This document shows, piece by piece, positions 18,295 through 28,240 of a DNA stretch of 64,000 bases (position 1 is the first letter of the stretch; each line of letters begins with the position of its first letter). A program made the position numbers and the translations under genes. The DNA comes from Alphaproteobacteria bacterium (GTDB lineage: Bacteria > Pseudomonadota > Alphaproteobacteria > Rickettsiales > SXRF01). The stretch is taken from positions 62,001 to 126,000 of the forward strand of contig JANYES010000019.1 of NCBI GenBank assembly GCA_025362975.1. The letters are read 5' to 3'. The notes under the pieces were generated by a model, which was not told where the DNA came from, did not search any database, and worked only from the letters and a program-made list of their open reading frames with translations.

Positions 18295-18734
18295 CGAGTT
18301 TCGTGATCGATGCTTCGCGCTTCGATAACGACGCCTATCTCGCAACCCGCCTCGCCGCCATTCCCGAGATTGACCGTGGCTCGCTTAAATCGGCGCTGAC
18401 TTATCTCTACCATCAGGCTGGCCCGCGCAATCTTCCACCTGTGCGCTTTAAAAAAGCGCAAGCTTATCTCGAACCGGCGGAGTTGAAAGTCATCAAATGG
18501 CTAAAAACCCGCACCAATGGCAGGTTTAGGAAAACCTATGGGGCAAGTGCATTATTCGCCGCGCGCGCCAGCCGTTACCGCTGCCAGGAATGCGGCTTTG
18601 CTGACGTACGCGCGCTGCATATGGACCATGTGAGTGGCCGCGTCGAGGGCACCGAATTCGCGTGCCTGTGCGCCAATTGCCACAATATTAAATCATACAC
18701 AGATGATTGGAACGGCCAAAAGCCAATCCGCTGA
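18291..18734 (+). CDS. HNH-type nuclease domain protein
   Basis: 147 residues; start at 18291 chosen for its ATGA overlap with folD. The N-terminal 90 residues are not recognised. The C-terminal third has a zinc-supported HNH layout: C98-x2-C101, then L-H110-M-D112-H113 in [11 protein letters not shown], and C127-x2-C130-H131 followed by NIKS. That is the usual CxxC...HxDH...CxxCHxxK pattern of small HNH endonucleases (homing, restriction or repair). No partner methylase or helicase is present, and the tight coupling to a folate gene is odd for a defence nuclease. It converges with mltG with no gap. Confidence 0.8.
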   Translation: MTSFVIDASRFDNDAYLATRLAAIPEIDRGSLKSALTYLYHQAGPRNLPPVRFKKAQAYLEPAELKVIKWLKTRTNGRFRKTYGASALFAARASRYRCQECGFADVRALHMDHVSGRVEGTEFACLCANCHNIKSYTDDWNGQKPIR

Positions 18735-19712
18735 TTACTGCCTCATCTTCGCCCGGTAATGCGCCACGTTGGCGTTGTGCTGTTCCAGCGTCGCGGCAAA
18801 ATTATGCCCGCCCGAGCCGGTGGCCACGAAATACAGATCATCCGAATCCACGGGATTGATCGCCGCTTCCAGCGACGCCTTACCCGGGTTACAGATCGGC
18901 CCCTGCGGCAGGCCATCGATCATGTAGGTATTGTAGGGCGTAGCCGTCTGCAAATCGACAGTGGTAAGCGGACGGCCCATCGGCCCGCCGAGCGCCTGTT
19001 CGACGCCGTAGGCAACGGTGGGATCGGTTTGCAGCTTGATGCCCTTGCGCAGGCGGTTGATGAACACGCTGGCCACATGCGGACGTTCCTTGGGAAGGCC
19101 GGTTTCTTTTTCAATGATCGACGCCATGACCAGCGCTTTATCCGGCGTATCGTATGGCAGGTTCTGTTGCCGCTTGGCCCATGCGGCATCGAGCGTCGTA
19201 CGCATGGCTTTTTGCATGAGCGCAATCATCTCGGCGCGTTTGAAGCCGTAAGCGAACTGGTAGGTTTCCGGCAGCAGGCTGCCTTCGGGAATCCCGGCTT
19301 GCACGTCGCCTTCCATTGCGGGCTCCGCCTGCAAAAGCTTAGTGATTTCGCGCACGTTCAGGCCTTCGGGCACGGTGAATTTATGTTGCAGCACCTTGCC
19401 GGTGGATATCATGGTGATGATAGCGTGCGGCGTCATTTTCTCGGTGAATTTATACTCACCCGCCTTGAATTCGCGGGCGCGTCCGGTCGCAATCGCCGCC
19501 AGCATGAAAAGCTGTTTATTATCGATGACGCCCTGTTTTTCTATCTCGTCGACCATCGACTGGAACCCATGCCCGCGCTCGAACATAATCACCTTCGGCT
19601 CGGTCAGCGGCCCTTCGCCGCGCTCATAGTCGAACGCATAAATCGCGATGCACAACGCGCCGACACCGGCCAGCACAATCAACAGCCCAAGAAATTTGAA
19701 AAACGCGCCCAT
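18735..19712 (-). CDS. mltG: Endolytic murein transglycosylase (MltG, YceG-like)
   Basis: Cuts nascent glycan strands in the periplasm and so sets their length. The start at 19712 (MGAFFKFLG) has a strong GGGGGAAAG ribosome site; the longer frame does not. 325 residues: an N-terminal membrane anchor (FLGLLIVLAGVGALCIAIYAF), a LysM-like domain, then the lytic domain with EGSLLPETYQFAYG, the catalytic glutamate region ALVMASIIEKETG, LQTDPTVAYG and the end motif GLPQGPICNPGKASLEAAINP. Downstream of acpP-fabF, the usual alphaproteobacterial order, but here a small membrane gene is inserted. Confidence 0.95.
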   Translation of the reverse strand: MGAFFKFLGLLIVLAGVGALCIAIYAFDYERGEGPLTEPKVIMFERGHGFQSMVDEIEKQGVIDNKQLFMLAAIATGRAREFKAGEYKFTEKMTPHAIITMISTGKVLQHKFTVPEGLNVREITKLLQAEPAMEGDVQAGIPEGSLLPETYQFAYGFKRAEMIALMQKAMRTTLDAAWAKRQQNLPYDTPDKALVMASIIEKETGLPKERPHVASVFINRLRKGIKLQTDPTVAYGVEQALGGPMGRPLTTVDLQTATPYNTYMIDGLPQGPICNPGKASLEAAINPVDSDDLYFVATGSGGHNFAATLEQHNANVAHYRAKMRQ

Positions 19713-19830
19713 GCTTTCCCCCGATTTGATGGCAACGTCATATCCCAATCAAGGGGAAATGTCCTCAAGTTTTATCAGTTCCATCCGGCTGGTTATGGTG
19801 GCCGATAGACTCGTAGCTTTCTTGACGGTG

Positions 19831-20142
19831 CTAGAGGTAATCGTCGACGCTGTGACTGGCAAAACGCGTTTTGTCGCCGAACATCCATAAGCCCCAGCAG
19901 ATGAAACCCGTGCCAAGCAACAACACGAACGCACGGCCCATTTTGTGCGAATAAGAATCCATGCTCTCGGTAAACAGAAAGCAGATCGAACTTAACAGGA
20001 AAGACCCCAGCATACCTAACAATAGCAGCGTGCCGGATGTGTCTTTATACGGCAGCGCGCCGTGAGGCGGTAACACCAGCACGAATGGAAGCGCTATAAC
20101 GGCAAGTAGGAAACAGATGGCAAGAGCGCTCTTTTTGAGCAG
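19831..20142 (-). CDS. Small three-helix membrane protein, start uncertain
   Basis: Unrecognised. From a GTG at 20082 the frame gives 83 residues with two membrane segments (TLLLLGMLGSFLLSSICFLF and AFVLLLGTGFICWGLWMFG). The frame stays open upstream and encodes another convincing segment, SALAICFLLAVIALPFVLVL, preceded by two lysines, back to within a few bases of the fabF stop. The only initiator-like codon that would include it is CTG at 20142, so I give that end. Either a rare CTG start or translational coupling to fabF is possible. The tail KTRFASHSVDDYL is polar. Confidence 0.5.
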   Translation of the reverse strand: MLKKSALAICFLLAVIALPFVLVLPPHGALPYKDTSGTLLLLGMLGSFLLSSICFLFTESMDSYSHKMGRAFVLLLGTGFICWGLWMFGDKTRFASHSVDDYL

Positions 20143-20147
20143 GCCTA

Positions 20148-21404
20148 CTAGATCCGCTTAAGCACCAGCGACGCATTGGTGCCGCCAAAGCCGAAGGAGT
20201 TGGATAGCGCATAATCGATTTTGCGCTTCTTCGCGGTGAGCGGCACGAGGTCGATGTCGCAACCCTCGGACGGATTGGTGAGGTTAAGTGTCGGCGGGGC
20301 CACCTGGTCGCGCAGCGCAAGCACCGAGAAGATGGCTTCCACCGCGCCTGCGGCACCCAGCAGATGGCCGATGGCGGATTTGGTGGAGGACATGGAGAGT
20401 TTGTAAGCGGCGTCGCCGAAGAGGTTCTTCACGGCCTGCAATTCCAGCTCGTCGCCCAGCGGCGTGGAGGTGCCGTGCGCATTGATGTAGTCGATCTGGT
20501 CTGGGTTCAGTTCAGCGCGCTTAAGCGCGGCTTTCATGGAGCGGAACGCACCGTCATGCTCAGGCGCGGGGGCAGTGATGTGGTAGGCGTCGCCTGACAT
20601 GCCGTAACCGACGACTTCAGCGTAGATTTTAGCGCCGCGCTTTTTCGCATGTTCGTATTCTTCGAGGACGACAACGCCAGCACCTTCGCCCATGACGAAG
20701 CCATCGCGGCCCTTGTCCCACGGGCGGGAGGCTGCTTCGGGAGTATCGTTATAACCAGTCGACAGCGCGCGCGCTGCGGCAAAACCGGCAAGGCCGATGC
20801 GGCAGATCGTGGCTTCCGCGCCGCCAGCCACCATCACATCGGCATCGCCGAACTGGATGATGCGCGAAGCATCGCCAATGGCGTGCGCGCCGGTGGAGCA
20901 TGCGGTGACCACCGAGTGGTTGGGGCCTTTGAAGCCGTATTTAATAGAAAGCTGGCCGGACGCTAGGTTGATGAGCGCCGACGGGATGAAGAAGGGGCTC
21001 ACGCGCTTGGGGCCGCGTTCTTTCATCAGCAGGGTGGTTTGTTCGATGGCGTGCAAACCGCCGATGCCGGAGCCGATCATCACGCCGGTGCGGTATTGCT
21101 CTTCGTCTTCCGTGGGTTTCCAGCCTGAATCTTCAACGGCTTGGGTGGCCGCGCCCATTGCGAAGTGGATGAACGTATCCATCTTCTTCTGTTCTTTGGG
21201 CTCGATGTAATTGTCGGGGTTGAATTCGCCTTCGCCCGTGCCGCGCTTGACTTCGCCCGCCACACGAGCCGGCAGATCCGAAACATCGCAAAGCGTGATG
21301 TTGGAAATGCCGGAGCGTGATGCAAGAATATTATCCCATGTTTGTTTTACGCCGCAACCAAGTGGGGTTACGAGGCCTAGACCGGTAATGACAACGCGTC
21401 TCAT
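20148..21404 (-). CDS. fabF: 3-oxoacyl-ACP synthase II (FabF)
   Basis: Condenses malonyl-ACP with acyl-ACP in fatty acid elongation. The 418-residue protein has the catalytic triad context: cysteine in VVTACSTGAHAIGDA, histidine in INAHGTSTPLGD, histidine in KSAIGHLLGAAGAVEA, plus the C-terminal SNSFGFGGTNASLVLKRI. Length and start (MRRVVITGLGLVTPLG) are canonical. It lies 31 bases after acpP and is expected to share its promoter. Confidence 0.98.
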   Translation of the reverse strand: MRRVVITGLGLVTPLGCGVKQTWDNILASRSGISNITLCDVSDLPARVAGEVKRGTGEGEFNPDNYIEPKEQKKMDTFIHFAMGAATQAVEDSGWKPTEDEEQYRTGVMIGSGIGGLHAIEQTTLLMKERGPKRVSPFFIPSALINLASGQLSIKYGFKGPNHSVVTACSTGAHAIGDASRIIQFGDADVMVAGGAEATICRIGLAGFAAARALSTGYNDTPEAASRPWDKGRDGFVMGEGAGVVVLEEYEHAKKRGAKIYAEVVGYGMSGDAYHITAPAPEHDGAFRSMKAALKRAELNPDQIDYINAHGTSTPLGDELELQAVKNLFGDAAYKLSMSSTKSAIGHLLGAAGAVEAIFSVLALRDQVAPPTLNLTNPSEGCDIDLVPLTAKKRKIDYALSNSFGFGGTNASLVLKRI

Positions 21405-21435
21405 GGGAGCTGACTACTTAGATTATGCAAAAAGA

Positions 21436-21678
21436 TTAAGCGGCTTTTGCGTGGCTTTGGATGTAATTGATCGCGTCCTGGAGGGTCAGGATTTTTTCAG
21501 CCGCGTCATCCGGGATTTCGATGTTGAATTCTTCTTCGAACGCCATAACCAGTTCAACGGTGTCAAGGCTGTCCGCACCGAGATCGTCGATAAAGCTGGC
21601 TTCGGGAACTGCCTTGGCTTCGTCTACGCCCAGGTGTTCAACGACGATTTTCTTAACGCGTTCAGCAATATCACTCAT
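21436..21678 (-). CDS. acpP: Acyl carrier protein (AcpP)
   Basis: 80-residue acidic carrier protein. The phosphopantetheine attachment serine is S37 in [18 protein letters not shown], followed by the conserved [19 protein letters not shown]. The start at 21678 is preceded by AAGGATAAACATC. First gene of the acpP-fabF-mltG group. A predicted promoter and an inverted repeat lie 65-95 bases upstream. Confidence 0.98.
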   Translation of the reverse strand: MSDIAERVKKIVVEHLGVDEAKAVPEASFIDDLGADSLDTVELVMAFEEEFNIEIPDDAAEKILTLQDAINYIQSHAKAA

Positions 21679-21741
21679 GATGTTTATCCTTAAATAGTTT
21701 AGGTCAGTTATCAGTATTCTCTACCATAGTTGGAATGGGCG

Positions 21742-21772
21742 ACAATAAAGACTTGATAGCAAACGTCAAGTC
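21742..21772 (-). promoter_or_regulatory. Predicted acpP promoter with 7-base inverted repeat over the -35
   Basis: On the minus strand TTGACG (21769-21764), a 16-base spacer and TATTGT (21747-21742) form a sigma70-like promoter about 64 bases before the acpP start. A perfect inverted repeat GACTTGA (21750-21756) / TCAAGTC (21766-21772), nine bases apart, covers the -35 and most of the spacer, a typical repressor position. The regulator is unknown. The region 21773-21869 up to the next gene shows nothing else clear. Confidence 0.45.
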
Positions 21773-21869
21773 GGAAATATGCAAGCCGTAAAAGCGTTAG
21801 TAATGCTTAAAATTTAGGATGTTACCAGCCGATTATTTATCCATGTACATCAAGAGCGTGAACATCGGA

Positions 21870-23375
21870 TCAAGTGCGCGCAAGCTTGCGTCCGGTTTCC
21901 GCCCTCGCCTCGTCGCGCTTGCGGAGCACATAACCTGCCATCGTGTGCAGCGGTTCGCCGATGTGGTTCTTCACCATGTCGCGCGTCACCAGCCCGGATT
22001 CGATGGCATCGGTGTGCATATACAGCGCCGTGCCGCCCATCCTCGGCTGGGTGAAGCGGCGAATCAGGTCGCGCACGCCCGGCTCCCCTTCCTGCATGAC
22101 ATCCTCCTTATGCTCATCGCGCACCTCCTGCATCACCTCCTGCAACGCCTTGCACGCCTTGTCGCGTTCCCGGACATTCAGCCGCAACGCCGTGCACAGC
22201 TCAACGCCGGTCAGCCAGCATTTGCCCTCCTCGTTGCGCGGACGCGCGCAAAGCCATTCGCGCTCGATAAACGGCTGCAAATCGCAATCGAGATAGATCG
22301 CGTGCGGCCCGACGATGCGATAATAATTCATGGATTGGCGCAGTGTTTTGCCGGTTTTAACATTCACCACGCGGTTGGGATTTTCGAGCAGTTGTTCGAT
22401 TAGGAATTCATACAGATTATCCATATGGTGCTTGCAGCGCAGCAAGCCCAACGCAGGCAGCATATCGCTGATCGGCATGATCGTATCGGGACGTTTTTCC
22501 AGATGCTGCGGCAAGCCGGAACGGCGTTCGAAAAACGATACCAGAGCTGGCGAAATATGCAAAATCTGGCGGGTGCCGAACCGGTAATTTGCGACCAGCG
22601 GTTCTTCGGATTTCGGCAAATCGGCAAAATCCTGCGGATGCGTCATCACCGCCTCGGCCAGTGTGCGTACGCGTTCGCCGTAATCCCGCCTGTCAACATG
22701 CAGGTAATGAGACATGAAATCCGCATAAGGCACCAGCGTGCAACCTTCGGGGCGCGCCGCCAGCAAGCCGAGCTGCTTGAACAGCCAGCACGACTCGTCC
22801 GGCGGCGTCGTCAGCAGCGGGTCCGAATAATAGGTATAATGGCTAAGCCCCGCGAAATGCCCGTAGCTGACGAGGTCTTTGATCGGGTGCCGCTGGCCGT
22901 TGATCTCGAGTGTTGCTTCGGGGTTTTTATTCATCCGCTTGATCAAGCCGTCCAGTACGTTGCGAATGGCGCCGGGAGCGTCCTCGTAATGCTTAAGGCC
23001 GATGCGCCTGGCCTGCGCCGACGGCGAAATGAAGTTGTTGCAATACTCCGGCACCACCGCGCCTTGCACTTTCGCGCCGCGCACGCTGCCGGTATGTAGC
23101 CTTGGGCCATCTGCCGAAAACGTGCCCATCACTTCGGCATCGCCGCCGGGCGTGAAATTGGTGGCTTGCAGCACATGCATGTAATTGAGTGCGTCGATGA
23201 TATATTCGCACATGTCTTCGTTATTTTGGGGAAGCGGCTTATCCTGCTCGCAAATAGCCTGTAGTTTTTTACAGAGGAATTGAAGATCGTTAAGCTGCAT
23301 GGATTGCAGCAAGGGCCGCGCTGGCTGGCCTTCGATCATGGCGCGCACCGCCATCAGAAGCTTGTCCTTATCCAC
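21870..23375 (-). CDS. Unknown 501-residue protein
   Basis: No family recognised. The start is most likely the GTG at 23375 (VDKDKLLMAVRAMIEG), which has GGGGGA six bases upstream; the ATG nine codons earlier lacks a ribosome site. Soluble-looking, with no signal peptide or membrane span. It is notably rich in Tyr, His, Cys and Arg for a lineage-specific protein (SHYTYYSDPLL, MSHYLHVDRRDYGER, LRCKHHMDNLYEF, CWLTGVELCTALRLN). The C-terminal 60 residues look helical and basic (YVLRKRDEARAETGRKLART). It lies downstream of nadD-rsfS with a 92-base gap, so co-transcription is possible. Confidence 0.75.
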   Translation of the reverse strand: MDKDKLLMAVRAMIEGQPARPLLQSMQLNDLQFLCKKLQAICEQDKPLPQNNEDMCEYIIDALNYMHVLQATNFTPGGDAEVMGTFSADGPRLHTGSVRGAKVQGAVVPEYCNNFISPSAQARRIGLKHYEDAPGAIRNVLDGLIKRMNKNPEATLEINGQRHPIKDLVSYGHFAGLSHYTYYSDPLLTTPPDESCWLFKQLGLLAARPEGCTLVPYADFMSHYLHVDRRDYGERVRTLAEAVMTHPQDFADLPKSEEPLVANYRFGTRQILHISPALVSFFERRSGLPQHLEKRPDTIMPISDMLPALGLLRCKHHMDNLYEFLIEQLLENPNRVVNVKTGKTLRQSMNYYRIVGPHAIYLDCDLQPFIEREWLCARPRNEEGKCWLTGVELCTALRLNVRERDKACKALQEVMQEVRDEHKEDVMQEGEPGVRDLIRRFTQPRMGGTALYMHTDAIESGLVTRDMVKNHIGEPLHTMAGYVLRKRDEARAETGRKLART

Positions 23376-23467
23376 CTTGTATCCCCCGGGCTTGTGCTGC
23401 ATTTTTTTACGAACGTAGCAAGCTACCGGCGAACCCGCAAGGTTTCGTAGGGCGGAACGTTAAGAAA

Positions 23468-23842
23468 TTAGTAGGCGGCTTCCATGTGCGGAAGCGATAC
23501 CGACCACATTTTCTCAAGGTTATAATTACTGCGCACGTCGGGCTTGAAGATATGGACAATGATATTGCCCGCATCCACCAGCACCCATTCGCAACCTTCC
23601 TTGCCTTCGACATGGATGTTGCCGCAGCCCGCTTTTTCAAGCGCACTGACGACGTAATCGGCAAGCGCGGAAACATGGCGCGGCGATGTGCCCGAGGCGA
23701 TGATCATGCGGTCTGCAAAATCGGATTTGCCTTCGAGGTTAATCGAAACGATACGTTCGGCTTTGTGACTGTCGAGGGATTTGGAGATGAGTTGTTCGAG
23801 CTTTGTGAGTGACGGCTTGGTAGGAAACGTTTTGTTATGTAT
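23468..23842 (-). CDS. rsfS: Ribosomal silencing factor RsfS with apparent ATA start
   Basis: Binds ribosomal protein uL14 and blocks subunit joining under starvation. The conserved core is present: KAERIVSINLEGKSDFADRMIIASGTSPRHVSALADYVVSAL, then GCEWVLVDAGNIIVHIF and the C-terminal YNLEKMW. No ATG, GTG or TTG lies in frame before the core; a TAG closes the frame 10 codons further up. A perfect AAGGAG sits eight bases before an ATA at 23842-23840, so translation probably begins there, giving 124 residues, the normal family length. If instead the Met at 23707 were used, half of the conserved domain would be lost. Follows nadD by 41 bases. Confidence 0.85.
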   Translation of the reverse strand: MHNKTFPTKPSLTKLEQLISKSLDSHKAERIVSINLEGKSDFADRMIIASGTSPRHVSALADYVVSALEKAGCGNIHVEGKEGCEWVLVDAGNIIVHIFKPDVRSNYNLEKMWSVSLPHMEAAY

Positions 23843-23883
23843 GGTCGTTTCTCCTTTCGAGCAGAGTGTCTATCCTGTCTCTG

Positions 23884-24519
23884 CTATTTATTATTATGCC
23901 CCAGAAATGCTTTTTCTCCAAGCTTTTTTCGCAAAAAAGTAGACGAGAGCGGGTCGCGTTTTAAGTGTATAAAGGTTAGGCTCGGCACACTATCAAAATT
24001 GCTAAGTGCATTATTTTTAAATAAGAATTTACGTGCCTTTATCATGGCTTTACTGCGCAATGACGTGTGCGAATACGGTGCGCGGTCAAACACCACCAGC
24101 GGAATTGTAGCCAATAGTTGCTCCCAGCGTTTCCAGCGGTGGAACTGGGCAAGATTGTCAGCACCCATCATCCACACGAAGCGCGTGCCGGGGTGTTTCT
24201 GCTGTAAAAGTGTTACGGTTTCATAGGAAAAACGCGTGCCCGCCTCGCGCTCGATGTCCAGCACCCGAACGCGCTTATACGCCTTCGCCACCGCACGTGC
24301 GGACGCCAAACGCTGCTCATAATCGGCCAAAGTTTCGGCGCGTTTAAGCGGGTTGCGTGGGCTTACCAGCCACCAGACTTCATCAAATTTCAGCTTTGAA
24401 AGTGCATGTAACGTAATATGCAGATGCCCGCCATGCGCGGGGTTAAAGGACCCCCCAAGCAGGCCAATCGTGCGGTTTTTCGTATAGATAGGACGGGTCA
24501 TGGGAGTATTGGTTACCAT
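23884..24519 (-). CDS. nadD: Nicotinate-nucleotide adenylyltransferase (NadD)
   Basis: Joins ATP and nicotinate mononucleotide to deamido-NAD. In 211 residues: the nucleotidyltransferase motif GLLGGSFNPAHGGHLHI at residues 19-35, WWLVSPRNPLK, FVWMMGADNLAQFHRWKRW, and the C-terminal SSTFLRKKL corresponding to the family ISSTxIR motif. The start may be the ATG at 24519 or the one six codons later (24501); neither has a strong ribosome site. Divergent from thiC. Confidence 0.93.
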   Translation of the reverse strand: MVTNTPMTRPIYTKNRTIGLLGGSFNPAHGGHLHITLHALSKLKFDEVWWLVSPRNPLKRAETLADYEQRLASARAVAKAYKRVRVLDIEREAGTRFSYETVTLLQQKHPGTRFVWMMGADNLAQFHRWKRWEQLLATIPLVVFDRAPYSHTSLRSKAMIKARKFLFKNNALSNFDSVPSLTFIHLKRDPLSSTFLRKKLGEKAFLGHNNK

Positions 24520-24539
24520 CCGAGACTATACTTGTCTAA

Positions 24540-26501
<1,962 letters not shown>

Positions 26502-26620
26502 CCATTAGCTTATGAGAAATACCAACAAAAGAACTTGACTTCAAAAGTGTACAGATGCAGCACTTTGATAGTGTTCACTATAGATGCATTAACATCTCAA
26601 CACTAACAGAGTACTACTAT

Positions 26621-27790
26621 ATGCCTCAGCCAATTTGTTTTATTATTCAGCAGTTTTCAGGTGGTTTTTATGATGAGCTTTATGACGATGTTATCGAAAT
26701 AGCCGTAAAAGAATCGAATGCCCTCTGTTTCAGAGCAGATAAAATATTGGGGACTAAACCCCCATTAGAAAAAATTCGGTCCTCTATCAGAGAGGCAACA
26801 ATTTGTATTGCAGAGGTGACTCCAAACAATTTGAATGTCTTTTACGAAGTTGGCTGGGCTGATGCGTTAGAAAAACCCACTTTTATATTATGAGATGAAT
26901 CAAAACGTCCCGCCAAAGATTTACCTTTTGATATTCGCGGCCAAGCGGGAATTCCTTACAATTCCACATCCCCCGGTTGGCGCAAGGAACTTAGAAAAAA
27001 ATTGGTTGAGAATATTACATTTGTACTGACCAACACACCTCAGCTTTCACAAGAATCTAACATCTCTATTTCTAAACTTCTTCATATCTACTTGGCTTAT
27101 TGCGATAAATTTAGCTCGGTCAGGACGCATGAATGGTATCTCGGTTACATTACAAACTTTTTAAAACACTTGGGTAAAGCTGCTGAAGAACCGGCCACAA
27201 GCTTAAAGCCTATTCAAGTTGATGAATGGGTGCACAATCAAAAAGACTGGGGACCTACGTATATTCGTGGTGCGATTACGGCGCTACAGGCAGCCTATAA
27301 TTGGGCCGTGGAAAGAAACCATATATCGGAAAGTCCGATTAAAAATATGGAAAAGCCAAAAGCCGCTAAACGTAATAATCCTATGCCCATAAGCACATTT
27401 AAAAAAATCCTCTCTCAAGCTGAGGAAGGAGATAGCTTTAGAGATGTTCTAATTCTTATTTGGAATAGTGACTGTCGACCAGAAGAAATAAGACATTTAG
27501 AAGCTGATTTTATTGACCTTGATAAAAAGTGTATTCGTATTCCAGCTGGCGTATCCAGAGCGGGTCAAAAACCTCGAATTATATATTTAAACGACGAAGC
27601 CTGCGAAGTACTCAGCAAACTTATAATCAAGAATCCAAGTGGAAAACTATTTTTAAACAGCCGTGGAGTACCTTGGACAAAATTTGCACTTTGTAATCGC
27701 TTGCATAGATACTCCAGAGCTATCGGTAAAGCGTATGCATTATCTGATTGTCGCAATGGCGTTTTGTCTACTGCAAAGATTGCTGCATAA
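26621..27790 (+). pseudogene. TIR-like domain joined in frame to a tyrosine-recombinase-like domain, interrupted by one TGA
   Basis: From ATG 26621 (MPQPICFIIQQF; an upstream ATG at 26555 is also in frame; no good ribosome site) 90 codons encode a TIR-like or deoxyribosyltransferase-like nucleotide-binding fold: KIRSSIREATICIAEVTPNN, NVFYEVGWADALEKP with the expected Glu at residue 76. Codon 91 is TGA (26891-26893). The same frame then continues without any stop through the rest of that fold (LPFDIRGQAGIPYNS) into an integrase-like region: SAM-like core-binding part (THEWYLGYITNFLKHLG, YIRGAITALQAAYNWAVERN), catalytic-type Arg 286 in NSDCRPEEIRHLEADF, then RAGQKPRIIYL. It ends at AYALSDCRNGVLSTAKIAA, so the usual final H-x-x-R context is altered and the Tyr nucleophile is missing. 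AT-rich relative to neighbours. Probably a transferred, decayed gene. Confidence 0.7.
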
Positions 27791-27934
27791 TATATGCAAA
27801 AAACAATACATGCGTTATGTCTTACCTTCATGTTGGTTTACTGCATAGCATGTATAAACCACCAAAATACCACTTTTAAGATTGGTCTTTTAGCATTGAA
27901 CGTTGAATTGCAAACATCTGACAAATAGCCCCCC

Positions 27935-27963
27935 TTGAAACCCACCCCATTTTCCGCTATATT
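27935..27963 (+). promoter_or_regulatory. Strong sigma70-like promoter of the short leader transcript
   Basis: TTGAAA (27935-27940), exactly 17 bases, then TATATT (27958-27963). Transcription should start near 27970. This is among the best consensus matches noted in the window and points directly at the small ORF with an extreme ribosome site at 28001. The bases between the recombinase-like gene end (27790) and here contain nothing else recognisable. Confidence 0.65.
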
Positions 27964-28000
27964 CACTATCAGTACTCAACAACTGAAAGGAGGTGATCCG

Positions 28001-28072
28001 ATGCCTACTTGTCACATGACTTGCCTGCGTCTCAACCATTTTTATGGATCTTCGGAGGGCGTCACCTCCTGA
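28001..28072 (+). CDS. 23-residue peptide ORF with near-maximal Shine-Dalgarno
   Basis: ATG at 28001 lies seven bases after AGGAGG in an uninterrupted 15-base match to the 16S 3' end. The peptide starts MPTCHMTCLRLNHFYG and ends EGVTS at TGA 28070-28072; it has two cysteines and a histidine (C-H-x2-C), no membrane segment. The last codons are part of the anti-SD-like TCACCTCCT, so a ribosome finishing this ORF would melt or cover that element. Peptide function unknown; a regulatory leader ORF is as likely as a functional microprotein. Confidence 0.55.
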   Translation: MPTCHMTCLRLNHFYGSSEGVTS

Positions 28073-28113
28073 CGTGAAATAAGGGTTGGGGCGCAGGCCT
28101 CATCCTGACGTAA

Positions 28114-28148
28114 AAAGGCCGGTGTGCTTGCGCATACCGGCCTTTGTC
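28114..28148 (+). terminator. Rho-independent terminator of the leader unit
   Basis: AAAGGCCGGTGTGC (28114-28127), loop TTGC, GCATACCGGCCTTT (28132-28145): 14 pairs with one G-U, GC-rich core, but the trailing T-tract is broken (TTTGTCGTTT). The flanking A-run makes it usable on both strands. It lies about 190 bases before the carbonic-anhydrase-like gene, which has its own predicted promoter. Confidence 0.7.
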
Positions 28149-28240
28149 GTTTCGGCTTTCCCTGAAGCCAGCGTGCGGCGGTCTGGAGGCAACAGTGATA
28201 GCTGTTGATTCCAAACGGTAGATATCGTCAAAAGAACCAA

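Larger units (their letters stand above)
27970..28148 (+). ncRNA. Predicted short leader/small RNA with SD, anti-SD mimic and terminator
   Basis: About 180 bases bounded by a promoter and a terminator hairpin. It holds GAAAGGAGGTGATCC (27985-27999), the exact complement of the last 15 bases of the usual bacterial 16S rRNA end, and further on TCACCTCCT (28062-28070), identical to the anti-SD core. The latter can pair with AGGAGGTGA (27988-27996; 9 perfect pairs) or with a local GGAGG (28054-28058), so two exclusive folds are possible. The 9-mer TCCTGACGT occurs twice (28067, 28103). It may be a translation-sensing leader, a small regulatory RNA, or a small-protein mRNA. No known RNA family recognised. 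Confidence 0.6.

Noticed and set aside
26891..26893. TGA read as selenocysteine or tryptophan in the TIR-recombinase gene
   Set aside because: No bacterial SECIS-like hairpin is evident right after the TGA, and other genes here use TGA as a normal stop (for example rsfS and folD neighbours ending in ATGA overlaps).
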